The notes: generated by a model not told the origin, from the letters alone. A DNA stretch of 64,000 bases from Serendipita indica DSM 11827 (GCA_910890315.1 CAJVGD010000042.1:1798001-1862000); one strand, 5' to 3'. Counted from the first letter of the stretch, positions 45,883 through 57,844 are shown. A program made the numbers and translations.

Positions 45883-47542
45883 TTAGTATCCGGTGCCACC
45901 ATAGCCGCCCTGGCCTATGAAAGTATGAAAAAAGGGTTAAGAAAATAGTATGAAATACGCACCACCTGAGGTAGCTCCGCCGTAGCCTTGGCCGCTCTGG
46001 CTGTAGCCTCCATATCCAGCTGCTCCTCCGCCGTAACCTTGTTGACCGCCTTGAGCCGGATATTCTGATGTGGGGGTTAGAAGAGGCATTTTGGATCCAG
46101 ATTTGGCTCACCACTTCCTCCCGAGGCCCCATAACCTCCCTGACCGGCTCCATAGCCAGCTTGGCCACCGGCGTAGCCTTGAGAAAAGTGAGAAAAAGGC
46201 AAGCCAGAAAGCAAGATGCGCACCTTGTTGACCATATCCACCACCAGCTGCGCCTAATGAAAATTGATTACGCCTGACTATGGCAAATTAAGGGCAGCTT
46301 ACCACCACCTTGTTGGCCATAGGCCGAACCACCTGATAAAGAATGAGCGACGAGACGCGGTCAGAGGTCGAGAGAGCGTACCGTATCCTCCACCGCCATA
46401 TGCGCCTCCTTGTCCTTGATAACCTCCGCCACCTGCAATTTCGCCGAACGTTGAGGATCATCGATACACCACAAAGAAAGAGTCAGCAAGCCCAAAAAAA
46501 ACATACCATAGCCCGAGGCACCGTAACCAGAACCGCCGCCTAGCAAAGACCGATACAGGAAATGCAGCCGTGAAGGGATGTTGATCATGCGCAGAGCAGA
46601 AAAAAAAAGGAAACCGACGCTCAAAACCCGAATCTCGAATCACGACGCAACAAAAAACTGTACGCACCGTATCCTCCGTATCCACCGCCGCCTTGGCCAC
46701 CTCCGTAGCCGCCACCTCCTTGGTATCCGCCACCTCCACCTCCATATCCACCCTGGCCGCCACCATAGCCACCAGTTCCACCAGTTCCACCGCCTCCATA
46801 GCCGCCACCGCCTTGGCTCGGGCGAGCGTTGGCGAGGTTGACCTTGATTTGGCGTCCATCGAGCGATGTTTCATTGAGGCCGCTAATGGCATTGCTGGCT
46901 TCCTCTTCAGAGCTATAAGTCACAAAACCGAAACCACGTGAGCGGCCCGTCTCGCGGTCGCGCATCACAATGGACTGGAGAGCCCAGAAATGAGACCAAC
47001 AGATTATTGGCGAACAGAAAACGAAAACTCACGTCGACGACGTTTCCATACTGCCGAAACGCTTCACGAAGAGTGTCATCAGTCGTATTCCTAGACGATG
47101 CGATTCATTGCCAAGACGAGGAAAGCGCACGTGTCCAAGGCAAGGATCTAGATTTCAGGACGGCGAATAAGTACAAAACGAACTGGACAGACCATGATAG
47201 ATTTCTGTTGCGGGACGAAGCCAATTGGACAGCGGTTTTCAATGCAGGCAACGACCGAAAGCCAATGAGCGCGAGACCAGAGACGACGAATGCGATAACG
47301 GTAAGTATCCGATAAATCGGCGAGAAACAAGTTTGAAGAGGCGTGACGATAAGCGCGATGACGAAAGGCGGGCAGCAGCCAAGGCCAGAGATCCGTTAGA
47401 CGAGCGAGAGGACCACAGAGAGTAGAGACAAGATGACCAGCTCGTCGACAACGAGCGCGATCAGCCGTGGCCACCAAGCGTGGTGGCGAGAGGAGCAAAA
47501 GAGGGGAACAGAAGCGCACCCAACGTAGATTTTGGCAGACAT
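45883..47542 (-). CDS. Glycine-rich RRM RNA-binding protein with many tiny tail exons
   Basis: Single-RRM glycine-rich protein; such proteins bind RNA or cold/stress transcripts in fungi and plants. The ATG at 47542 starts MSAKIYVG (RNP2). A roughly 425-base intron separates it from NTTDDTLREAFRQYGNVVD. Another intron leads to MRDRETGRSRGFGFVTYSS (RNP1), EEEASNAISGLNETSLDGRQ and IKVNLANARPSQGGGG. The tail is Gly/Tyr repeats (GYGGG, GGYQGGGGYGG) spread over at least six short exons separated by roughly 45-60 base introns, down to GGYGGTGY and the stop at 45883. The direct join gives YVGNTTDD and misses the usual loop after YVGN (about four residues), so a micro-exon in the first intron is likely. 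Probably nuclear and cytoplasmic. Confidence 0.85.
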
Positions 47543-47842
47543 TTCGTAAAGAGATGAACGCAGGTTCTGGAATCTTTTTCTTTCTTTTTTTATCGGTCAC
47601 ACGAAACCGGCAGACACAGAGCACGCAAGTCGTGGTTGAGAGAGAAAGACGACTGGGCGCAACGGCTGCATTGGGACAGGTCAGCTGGTCTTTTGGGCGA
47701 GGCTGCTTCCGGCGTCGACGAGCGCTTATGGATTCACAACGGGGTGCTACACCCTCTCGAGAAAAGACTGGATATTGGTCAGGTGTTGGATACAAAAACG
47801 AAAAGGATTGGCTACAGATGAACCTCCCGCAAGTGTTCTACG
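47543..47842. other. Intergenic between receptor and RRM gene
   Basis: 300 bases holding the promoter of the RRM gene. The minus strand is purine-rich (A/G run at about 47572-47590). Nothing else is seen. Confidence 0.45.
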
Positions 47843-49669
47843 TTATACCTCGGGTGAGAGCGACCGCTGCATCTCACCGCGCTTGAGACCATCGTCCCCC
47901 TTTACAGATACTGATCCTCCACTCGTTGGACGCTGCAAGCCAGGAGAGACCATGGCGCGGTTCGGCTTTTTGATCACCCTACGTCCATTACGGTCCTCGC
48001 CTACATGTCGATTAGACGAAATGGACGAGGCAGACAGCCTAGACGAGATGGACAGAATCGAGTTTGACTTGCTCAGTCCACCACTTCTCCCCAAGACTGG
48101 GTCTTTGGAGTCGAGATGCTGAAGATGTGCCTCCATTGGCTGCGCAATTTCCACCGGACGAGCATCAAACGCACTATTGGATGACTCGGTGCTCAATTGG
48201 CTGGCCTTGGACCCTGTTCGGTGCAAACTGCTTCCAGCCACTGAAGGCGGACCGCGGAGGCGTGAAGGATTGGGAGAGGTACCGGTGTGCGCCACATTGG
48301 AGAAAGTGGGCATCGATGGCGACTTTTCGCTGCTGAACCGATGAAAGCGACCCGCCTTGCTAGGTTCGCTCTCTTCATCATCCACGGGATGGCCATGAGA
48401 ACGATTCTGACAGTGAATGAACCGACACATAAACCTAGGCAGCGGGAAGATGTTGCGCGTTAAACCATAGAGCACAACATTGGCCAGTCCTATAAATAGT
48501 GTCAACTCAGCAGGTCGACACCCGATCACAAGGATAAAGACCCACCAGACAACATGAAGAGCACCGCACTTGCAAATTTAAAGTCCATGTTTGAATGCTC
48601 AAGTGTTTTGATCTCGTAAATTCGGCATCCTGCAATGGGGAAGACCAGCACGGTGTAGACGACCTATCACACCCCTTGTGAGTAACAACCCACTCCGACC
48701 CTGACGACACTTACAGGATACCAGAGCATTTGACGCGCGACCCGCGTTGTATCCGGTCCCAGAGGACGTGCTTTGAACGAGAATCGAAACTCTGAGCTGA
48801 TATGGCCGCGCAGTTTGAGGAACAAGAGTGTATACAGGATAAATGAGGCTCCGGCGGCCAGGAACATCTAGTGTAGTTAGTAACCAGACGTCATTCAAAA
48901 TAGAATACATACCCAGAAGTACTCGGTCGTGAAGCGAGGGACGACATAAGCATCAGATGTCCAGCACCATTGCGCGCTGATCCCGTACCACGGCCCTTTT
49001 TCGTCCCGTCGATATAGGATCGGCCCCGCAGCTACAATGACACCACTGAGCGCCCATACAGTCACGAAAATGATGTAAAAGACCCAGTTCTTGACCTGAA
49101 TCTGGAGAAATACGACAAGAAATGTATGGACGGCAATGGCAAGCACCCAGAGCGCAGTGGCAACGTTTCCGAATTGCTTGAGCGCAGCCTGGAACGTGCA
49201 AAATGTGCCAAATGTAATCTCCCGTTTAACGGCCCAGACGATCGAGAGCATAAAGCCGACCGTAAAAGTGAGAGTGGTGAGCATCATTGAAATAAAGTAG
49301 ATGCCCGCGTGTGATTTAATAAAAGCATGGCGGGTGTCTTTGCATTTTTTGTCCGTCGGCGCCCTATGCCAGCTTCGAAGCAGCGAGACCTAACGACCGA
49401 AATGAGTGCTCGGTGAAAAATGATGAAAGAGGATGCCTACAGAGATTCCGATAAGGAGCGAGACGATGGCAAGAACAGAAATCATCGAGGCAATAGAAAC
49501 AGCCTGTGGAGTACCATCAATGGGCAGTAGCGGGCGATGCTGAAGTGCAACGCACCAGGACGCCTTTGGCTTCACTAGCAGAGTAATGGTGTTTAAAGAG
49601 AATATAGACCCCTCCCGGGAGCATTTTCCACATGTCATTGTGTTCGTCGATTTGAAAGATGCTCGTCAT
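47843..49669 (-). CDS. Seven-transmembrane G-protein-coupled receptor (cAMP-receptor-like)
   Basis: Plasma-membrane receptor expected to signal through a G-alpha/cAMP pathway. The ATG at 49669 begins MTSIFQIDEHNDMWKM. A 54-base intron (GTGCGTTG to CTCCACAG) joins GVL to the first helix AVSIASMISVLAIVSLLIGI. Later helices: YFISMMLTTLTFTVGFMLSI, FGNVATALWVLAIAVHTFLV, FYIIFVTVWALSGVIVAAGP, MFLAAGASFILYTLLFLKL, YPVVYTVLVFPIAGCRI and FKFASAVLFMLSGLANVVLY. The extracellular loop GISAQWCWTSDAYVVPRFTT fits the cAMP-receptor-like class (WCW motif). A 190-residue Ser-rich cytosolic tail follows (RSGGLSKSNSILSISSRLSA), with many possible phosphorylation sites. A Git3-like label is an alternative; the ligand is unknown. 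Confidence 0.85.
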
Positions 49670-50317
49670 GGTGGGCCTCGTAGATGATGTAAACGACGTC
49701 CGTATCAACCTTTGACCTCCGTTTGGGAATTTATGACGATTTCTAAGGCTTCAATGGTCGAAGAAAAGGCAGCGTCTCCAAGGGTCGCGGTTGGCCCAAG
49801 AGCGAAACGCGAATACGCGAAAGAAAAAGGGTGTAAAGACCGATACCAGCAGGGTAGAATGAGAATGTTTGAAGAATAATGAGAGTGTACGAAGCCGAAA
49901 GGAATGTGGTTGGGGGGAGAGAAAGAGAAAGGCGGCAGCAGCAGCACTCGGGAGACCAAGTAGACGGGTATCCACGCTAACGAACGTGAGCCAAGGTTGA
50001 CGGGTGCTAGGCGATCATTGCGGCCAGGGCTGCCGCGTACCTCTCGTCGTCAGGCGGTCCTAGGCACGTTCTAGTCATCATTATGACCATTAAAGCGTTC
50101 AGATTCATGAACGGCTACCCTGTAAAAGCCACCAAGTGGTCTCTAATGGGATTCATGCTCGCAGAACTACTCGCCGGGATGACACTCGTCGTTGCTGTCG
50201 TATGGCACATCGTTCACGCACTACTTGGCGACGCGCACATGGGCTGTTGCACAGGTTGAATCTGGCCTTCTATCAAGTTCTGGTCTAGATGCGACAAATA
50301 ATCCGTCCCCCTAGGCC
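49670..50317. other. Intergenic between b5 reductase and receptor
   Basis: Receptor promoter and the 3' side of the reductase. No gene is supported. Confidence 0.5.
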
Positions 50318-51698
50318 CTAAAATTTGTATACCTGGACGGAGCGGTCAACAGATCTCCCGCGACGTGGCCTCCATTACGCACCTGTTCTTCTGTAAACCC
50401 TGCATCTTTGAGCGCACCGCTCAACTCGCCCTGCTTCATTCCCGCCTTGGCCCCCGAAATGGCTTTCATTTGAGGGGGTGGTCCGCAGACAAAGACCTTG
50501 ATTTTGTTGCCTTTCTCGGCGGCAGATGGCAGATATTTCATCACGGCATCCTTGGTGATGAATCCGATCTGGACTGTGGAGTCCTTGGTCTTCTTCTTGT
50601 CGACAAAGTAGACTACATTGAACGTGTCCGGGTGCTGCTGCTTCAGAGAATCAAATTCTTTACGCAGAAGAATATCGTCCTCTGTCAGATTTCCATAGAG
50701 GAGGGTAAACTTCGTCGTGTTGTTTGGATCTTTGAGCGCGTGGCGAAGGATCTGGTAGAGCGGCGTGATACCCGATCCGCCACCAATTAGGCCAACGTGT
50801 TCGAATTCATTCTCTAGCGGACAGACACGGTTAGGCCGATAGCGCCATCAGATACAATACTTACGCTTGTAGGCAAACTTCTTGATCGGACCTTTGAAGG
50901 CAAGTTTGTCGCCAACGCTGAGGGAATGGATATATGGAGTGAGCTTCCCGGTATCGTACTTTTTGATCATGACCGTAAATTCGCCCGGTTGTGAGGCGTC
51001 CGAAACAGGAGTATACCAGCGGACAACGGGATTGCCTTTGTCGTCCTTTGGACCTCCCTCTTCATCTGCAGGCCGAGCAAACAGCGCACTCGCGACAGGA
51101 AGATTCGTAGCTTGTCCTTTGGGTGTGCTAAACGTGATCCTGTTTCACCGCGTCGTATTTCGTCAGCATGAGCAGTTTCGACCAACAGGCAATATGGCAC
51201 TCACAACTTTGTGTTATGATTATATGACTCTATCTTCTTGATTTCAAATGGTAAAAAGTTGTCTTTATCAAATACTGGCTCGGTGCTCGCGCTCGCTGCT
51301 TGCTTCTCAGCGAGTGCCGCCATCTCTGCCCGATGTGTCAAGTAAGGATCAATCCATTTGATGTATGCAGCGCTGAAAGCTCCCAGCACAAACGTCATTG
51401 TCCAAAAGACGCGGTACGACTGCTTTGGCGGCTGGCCTGGGGCGGATTCTGGGTGAAACCAACGGTGTTGGAAGATGGACTTGTGACGCATTTGCATACG
51501 ACGAGCAGGTAAAATGAAAGGAGATGAGAACGGAGGCTTTGCGCGTCCGTCGTGTGCGCTGGTCGAGGATAACTTGAGCTGCGACCATGTACTCAGCGGC
51601 GCAGAGTGTTGAACGCGTGCACAACGAATCCCAAAAGTCCCATAGAAGAGCCCAGAGCGTAGATGCCCCGCTGTGCCAACGCCGATGCGAGCAGCCAT
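50318..51698 (-). CDS. MCR1: NADH-cytochrome b5 reductase, mitochondrial type
   Basis: FAD enzyme passing electrons from NADH to cytochrome b5 or related acceptors; fungal Mcr1 sits in the outer membrane and intermembrane space. From the ATG at 51698 the N-terminus is basic and Ser-rich (mitochondrial signal), followed by a membrane segment FWTMTFVLGAFSAAYIKWI. The FAD motif is VVRWYTPVSDA, the NADH-binding motif is HVGLIGGGSGITPLYQ, and the C-terminal part has KVFVCGPPPQMKAISG. A last short intron (GTGCGTAA to CCGTCCAG) turns the end into TEEQVYKF, the expected family C-terminus, and sets the stop at 50318. An insert ARPADEEGGPKDDKGN precedes the FAD motif. Only 97 bases separate its ATG from the stop of the hydrolase upstream. 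Confidence 0.9.
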
Positions 51699-51795
51699 CA
51701 AATCCGAATAGAGGCGAGGTCGAAACTTTCTTGCAACGTCCAAAGGCAAGTAGCAGGAGCTCGTATATAGGCTCTGGATACAAAAACAAATTCTA

Positions 51796-53146
51796 TCAGA
51801 CCCAAGGGGCTTTGCTCCCAATCTCCCTTCCTTCTCGGATCACCCTCTCGAGATTCTTGTTGAATTTCTCTGGCTCCTGTCCAATGATACCGTGGCCTAC
51901 TCCCTTCCACACCTGATACTCTGCTTGAGGCATGTGCTGGTGGAGAAACTCGCTATTGACAGGCTTGACAAGGTGGTCCACGTCTCCAGTGACAATCCAG
52001 ATCTTGGGTATGCTTTGCCCGAGCTTATGAAGCCGGTCGGGGGTCACATGGTGGGATCTTGCCGCCGCAGTTTGAGCAATGGATCCGGCCAACGTCTGCT
52101 TGCGAGTGTTCTTGATTCGGTATGCAAGTCCCTATGCGAACAATCAACAAATCTCTGACTTGTATATCATACTGACCTCTCGTACGACTTCCCTGTTCGT
52201 TCGACCTTTCGCATTCGGAAGCGTCGACTTTGCGTCTAGCCATTCCTCGGGATATAGCATTGGAAGGACAATGTCCATCTTCTTGCTATCGTCCGTCGTA
52301 AATGTGAGCCTACACCAACTCAGCCTGACTTCATGTTCCTGTATACCGTGAAACTCACCACACCAAGCTACTTATTCCCTTCCACTGCGCATCGTTAGTC
52401 GGTTGTGAGAAGATAGCCTATCTGCAAAGGCTCACAGGTGTAAGGTTCGACACCAGGCCAGCACTTCCCGCCTTGGTCACAACCAACGTCAGCGAGAGGA
52501 TACGCTCCGGAATCCTCAGAGCAAGTTCTGCATAATATCAGAATGCTGTCGGGTAAATGTGAGATCTTAAATGCCTTGCGCAATCATGCCACCAAGAGAG
52601 ATGCCGACAATATGCAACTCGCGCCCGTTATTCCAGCCGACATACTCGAGCAGAGTAAGAATATCCTCGGAGAGAGCTGATGTCCTGAGAAGATCAATGA
52701 GCACGTTGTCAGGTTACCGATCGTCGGTTGACATACGTATAGGGTCCCTTTGGGGTATCACTGTTGCCGACACCTCTGTTGTCCATGACGAGAACTGAAT
52801 GTGTTTGGGCAAAATGTTTGACTTGGTATATCCACCCGAATGAGGACGTATTCAGTCTGATAACATGAGGCTCTGCAACAGCACCCGAACGGGAATTCAA
52901 AGTACGCACCCCATGATAAATACCACCTTCTCGGGACCAGTACCATGTTGCTCTACCGACAGAGGTCTCTGTGTGAGTTGACCGCGCCGAAGTAAGTGAG
53001 CAAAACATACCAAAGTAGATGGAATGGCTTTGCATTGCCGTCTTTTCCTGCCCTTGGAGAGCCATGACGGGGCACATTCCCTTGCGTACACATGTCGAGG
53101 CATCGAAGATTGTGGGCAGCTCTGCAGGGGCGATAGCTTCCGCCAT
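51796..53146 (-). CDS. Alpha/beta hydrolase
   Basis: Soluble alpha/beta-fold hydrolase. The ATG at 53146 begins MAEAIAPAELPTIFDAST. After removal of about six introns the family core appears: FGWIYQVKHFAQTHSVLVMD, NRGVGNSDTP, LEYVGWNNGRELHIVGISL with GGMIAQG (Ser of G-x-S-x-G), ELALRIPERILSLTLVVTK, IWIVTGDVDHLVKP (acid) and WKGVGHGIIGQEPEKFN (His). All three catalytic residues are visible. The substrate cannot be told. The stop at 51796 lies 97 bases before the MCR1 start on the same strand. Confidence 0.85.
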
Positions 53147-53187
53147 GATTACAGCCCGTAGCCAATAAGTAAGACGGTGAAGGAAGA

Positions 53188-53208
53188 ATTTATATAGCCT
53201 TTATAAAG
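53188..53208 (-). promoter_or_regulatory. TATA-like elements of the hydrolase gene
   Basis: On the minus strand TATAAAG (about 53201-53207) and TATATAA (about 53189-53195) lie 43-62 bases before the ATG at 53146, a reasonable core-promoter distance. Confidence 0.4.
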
Positions 53209-53527
53209 CTTGGAAGTTGTGCTTCAACTTCAGTCGGCAATGGTGGCTGGCTCCAAGTGACACGAAATTTCCAAGTCTGTAACCCTCCGGCTTGTCAATA
53301 CCCGGCTCACGATTGAGGCGCGAATTACAACCAAGGTTACAACCAAGTTTCGTATGATTAGACTCGTCTAGAAAACAACACAATAGAGATCAACGGTATA
53401 TGCACATGCGCAGTGGGCGAGGAGAGAGTAAACGGTGATATAAATGTGCCGATGAAATAGTTGCGAGTGATAGATAAGAATGTCGGTAAGAACAAGTGAA
53501 GACTGGTGCGATACGATGAGTCGAGCA
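53209..53527. other. Intergenic between hydrolase and NoxR
   Basis: The NoxR 3' side; only short frames are present. Nothing else is seen. Confidence 0.45.
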
Positions 53528-56227
53528 CTACTCGACCCAAACCACGAGCTTGCCATCTGGTTTGCCCTTTGCCGAGTCTCGCGCCGTTTCAATGGCCAAG
53601 TCATAATCGCTGTCGTCACGGAGCGACACCTTCATTCCATCTTCATCAATAAACTTCATTGTCATTTCGCCAAACGTCTTGTTGAATTTGGCGTGCACGC
53701 GGTCGACAAACTCTTCATATGGAACGTCGGGTGTGAGTGCCATACCTCGCACTTCACCGTTGTAGTGAATCTAGGCAATGTCAGCGGAGATTCGTATACA
53801 CAAGTAAAAAGGTCTCACCTTGACCTTGATGCGCACGAGCTCAAAGCCCTCGTCATAATCACCGCTGCCATAGCCATCTTCTTCTTCGCCAAAGTTGCTT
53901 GCACCACCTCGTCCCCGCGAAGTTTGCCTTCTGGTGGGTCGTCGACCCATTGCTGAGCCACTATATTGCGAACGTGCTAAAAGGGGCTGAGTCTCATGTC
54001 GATGTAGCATCTGTAGACTCACAACCAAATGCGCTAGGGGGAACTCGTTGGCTGACGGCTCTGCTTGGAGCCGCTGGCGGGCCAGGCAGCGTCTTGGATG
54101 CCCAAGCCTGAACGCGCTTCGCCTCGTCGGGTAGTGGAGGTTCCTCTCCGGCCCCGTATCCTTCCATGTAGTCGTCGTAGATGTCGGTCACCCTCTGATT
54201 GGCATTGCCACCGGGGCCGGCACGACCAGCAGGGCCAGGAGGGGACACAGGGCCCTCGGGTTTTCTTACACTAAGACCTCTCGTAGCAACTCGCGGACCA
54301 CCAGCTGGTGGAGGAGATCCGGCGTCCCTATCCCTGTTCGCAGCAGGACCACCGGGACCAGGAGCAGGCCGTGAACCGAGGGTGTTGCTCTTCTGGAGAT
54401 TGGCACCTTCTTCTCGCGCACTGGTGGCCGTCTGAAGTGTCGTATTCTGTCTCTCCAACCTTGCCTGTGCCGATGGAGCACGCTCGATAGGCTTGACAGT
54501 ATCCGGGTTGCGGGCACGGGAGAATGAGGCGGATGCGCTGAGATTCGCACCGCCGGCGTTTCCTCCAACTGTCAACCCTCCTCGGTCTTCCAAAGGTGCC
54601 CCGCTGGGCGTATAACCTTGTTGCATGCGGGTGACGCCGGTGAACGTTGTATATGCTTCGTTGACGTTTTCTGCAGCGACGAGTTTAGCTTTGCCCAAAT
54701 AATCCTTTGGTTTCGAGTTTTTCATCTTATTCTCAGGAGGTCGGTAGAGTATGCCCACGGGCTGGTCAGATGTTGCGCGAGGGAAAAAGGCAGCAGGGAT
54801 GTAGGTTTCGGTGCGGACGGGCCATGGTTCGATATTGTCGACCGGGTCAGAGATGAAGGAGGTTTCCGTCGATATCATAGGCGACGACGCAATTTGAGGA
54901 GAGGTTGTTTCGATGGGCGGTGTCCGTCGTGGGTCGGGGGCAAAAGTAATTCGCATAGTTGCGGGGAAGAAATCATATCGTCAGTAGGATTGTCGTAAGA
55001 GACCAGGAATATGAGGCAAGAAAAGAATAGCCAAGTCGCTTTGCCCAGATGGCAGGCCGGGTGGCTCTAGACCCGTTTCGACGCAGATCCCGCCGCAGCG
55101 GCGAGTGATATGGTAGCAGTTGCTACCGCCACGCGTGCGACTATTTCGCAGTAGCGGATCGTGTCGTGGTCGTTGCCACTTCGACGGGCGAGACTTTTCG
55201 AGGACAGTCGAGACGAGACTCACAATGCTGAACACAGTATAACCTTCTCCCATGTCCCGAATAGCCTCGTCGATGACATTATGTTCCTCTGTAACTTTTT
55301 CCTTTTTGGCTTCTTGCATGTCTTGCATGCCCTCCGCGCTGTTCCCTGTCGAATGTGTCAGGTGGATGGCGGCGGCAGCCCTGAAAGCATCCTACCGAGA
55401 TAGATGTGACAGAGGCCCTTGTTAAAGAGGACTTCGGCGCTATAAAGGCGGAACTGCAAGCCGAGTTGCTCATAGTTGATGGCCTGATTTCCTCGAAGGT
55501 AGAGGAGTGCCTCTTCAAAGTCCTTGTATGCATAGTCGTATCGCCCGAGAAGGAAATTGGACACGCCGCACTGAAAGTATCTGGGAAAGGAATGACAAGT
55601 AAGATGACATGTCAAAGGATCGCCCGCAGCTCGACAGCTGTGCCCATTGCCGGTCCGTGACGATCGGCTACTCGGCGTTCACAACCATCACCCGTCGAGG
55701 CGGAACGTTCTGGCAAAGAGAATAGGCATGAAAGGAAAGACTCACGCTACCGCAAGGTACTGATCCAGTCCGGTGGCCGCGTTGAATTGTTCGACCTAAC
55801 AATAATCAGTTGCACGTTCGCGCGTCCAGTTGTTGAAGTCAATGATAGTTGTTTGGGGACGGAACAGTTGCCATTGCGGGTAGCAACGCCACCATGACAA
55901 TGGGTCAACTAGGAAGAAAGAGAGACGTACCGCGAGTTCGTGTTCGCCTAAGGTAGCGTAGATAAGACCCATGTTTGTCAGTATTTTCGAGCTATCGGCG
56001 ATCCTCTAGCGTTTGGCGGACTAGTTAGCGCGGATGGTACAGTGGAAAGCGGCAAAACGCTCACGCCAAAGAGATCGAGCGCTTTTTCGAAATCCTCTGC
56101 ATCATAAGCTTTGAGTGCAGCATCCCAGGTCTCGAGTTCAGCCTGTCAGGAGGATGCGAAACCGCCCAAATCAGCATTCGGGCTAGGGCGATATCAGCCG
56201 CTCGGGCAGACGTACGCGCAGAGACAT
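53528..56227 (-). CDS. noxR: NADPH oxidase regulator NoxR (p67phox-like)
   Basis: Cytosolic activator of fungal NADPH oxidases (NoxA/NoxB), needed for controlled superoxide production in hyphal development. Domains in order: exon 1 is MSLR only, then TPRs (AELETWDAALKAYDAEDFEK; ILTNMGLIYATLGEHELAVE; YFQCGVSNFLLGRYDYAYK; FNKGLCHIYLG), then MQDMQEAKKEKVTEEHNVID and MGEGYTVFSI, the activation-domain region PVGILYRPPENKMKNSKPKD with YLGKAKLVAAENVNEAYTTF, a Pro/Gly-rich linker, and a C-terminal PB1 domain (LVRIKVK joined to IHYNGEVRGMALTPDV, then FVDRVHAKFNKTFGEM and FIDEDGMKVSLRDDSDYDLA). The start is confirmed by the tiny first exon spliced to a conserved second exon. A 462-base intron (54762-55223) contains an in-frame open segment. 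Confidence 0.93.
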
Positions 56228-57002
56228 GGTATAGGTAGACGAAAGATAGATGGGAGTGTAGATAGGAGATAGAGAAAAAAGAGATCCAAAGTAACGTCGC
56301 GGACGAAAGGCTTGGTTGCGGACGGGGCTGAGTTACGGTTTTGCGTGCCGGACGCGGGGGACGCTTGAACGAGGAGTAAAAGAGTGGTCTGTAAAATGCC
56401 CAAAATAAAAAAAAGACGGGGAAAAGGAGAGAAGGGATGAAAACCGAGGGTCGTTGACGGGTCCAAGCTAGTTATCCGCGGCTCAGTTGTTGCCTGGACA
56501 CTGAGGCATCGCCACTCAAGGCCGTGACGGCAAATACGCATTTCCATTATTATTCCTATCAGTTATGTACGTATCGTCTATGCTGAAGATGAGCTTCATC
56601 ACAGACGGCCCGGAAGGTCTCATCTCTGGACAAGCGTAACCCAAGAGTCGTAGGAGGACACCATAGGAGATGTTGACAATAACGATATTTGATGCGCATT
56701 GCTTAGACGCCACGCATGTCGAACGAGGCAGAGTGAGAAGCCCGGGCTTGCCATCGATTCACAGCATGTGCAAAGTTGCTGTTTATCTGCGGATCATAAG
56801 TTCGATACTTCGGCATCCAATGAATACTCACGAGTGTCGTCCTCAAAGACCAGTCCATTGATAGCATGAGGATGCGCGTGTCATTATAGATGATATAATT
56901 TCTACGAGGCTGTTAGTCACAGGCGGCGAATTCAAGGCATCCACCCACCGAAACGAGTGGTTGAGTTGGTCTCTAGAAGCTGTTGAGTCGCTGTGCCGAC
57001 GA
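56228..57002. other. NoxR promoter region and MET8 3' side
   Basis: No gene is supported. The minus-strand leader just before NoxR is CT-rich (CTATCTCCTATCTACACTCC). Confidence 0.45.
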
Positions 57003-57844
57003 TCATGACGCCGACATGTATCTCCGTTTCAATGCAAAGAGAAGGACACCCGAGAGCAGACCTCCTGCAAACCAGCGGACTCCATCCTCTTTCCACTGTC
57101 TTTGCAGCGTCTTCCACCAAACCCCGGTTCCAAGGACAGTTTGATAGTCCGGGACTCTGCGATTTTCCCACCCAGCGTCCAGTAATCGATCCATGGCGGG
57201 TTCGTCGAGGTCGGCGAGGTCTTCCAACGACCACACTTCACACACGCCCGTCATCCATTGCATTCTCTCCTGTCCGAGTTTCCCACCGACTCCTGGTGCG
57301 CGAGCTCTGAGCTTTGCACGGAGCTTGCCCACCTTGTCAATTGCCTGCTCCGTCTCGGGAGGGAGTGCTTTCTCGAGTTTTTCCCGGAGCATGGCAGCAA
57401 GCTTGGGGCCCTTTCCACCTGTAGAGACCATGACCTGCAGCGGTCCTCTGCGAATCATGGAGCCAAAGTAAAAGTCGCAATTGGGCGGGACGTCGGCGAC
57501 GTTGACTGGGATTTTGAGCGCTTTTGCGTCCTCCCAGATGCGGATTGAAGCTTCGTTGTCATCGATTGCAGTCAGAACCATGTCTGCACCCTCCAAGTCT
57601 TGTGGGCCGGCGTAGAGGGCGTCCTTCCAGGTAATCCGAGCAGCATATTCGTTTATACGATGTGTAACTTCTTTTGACAAGTTATTTGCAGGTGCAATAA
57701 GCGTGACAAGGGCGTCTGCGCAGAGCAAATGGACCAATCTCGAGGCTGCAACGACGCCGCCACCAACGAGGACGACACGCTTGTCTGTGAGCTGCCAGGC
57801 GATCAAAGAGAGCCTCCAGCTGTGATTTTGGGAAATTCTGACAT
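57003..57844 (-). CDS. MET8: Siroheme synthase, Met8-type, with apparent one-base frame break near the start
   Basis: Bifunctional precorrin-2 dehydrogenase and sirohydrochlorin ferrochelatase, making siroheme for sulfite reductase. The NAD-binding fold is clear (KRVVLVGGGVVAASRLVHLL; DMVLTAIDDNEAS; IPVNVADVPPNCDFYFGSM), followed by the conserved IRRGPLQVMVSTGGKGPKL and the helical C-terminal domain. The C-terminus ends in a hydrophobic segment FAGGLLSGVLLFALKRRYM, possibly a membrane anchor. The natural start is MSEFPKITAGGSL at 57844, matching the fungal pattern GGSL-LIAWQL, but LIAWQLTDK lies in the next frame. The break falls at the short T-run of the coding strand near 57805, and the second frame has no ATG upstream. 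An assembly error or a real mutation are both possible. Confidence 0.85.
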
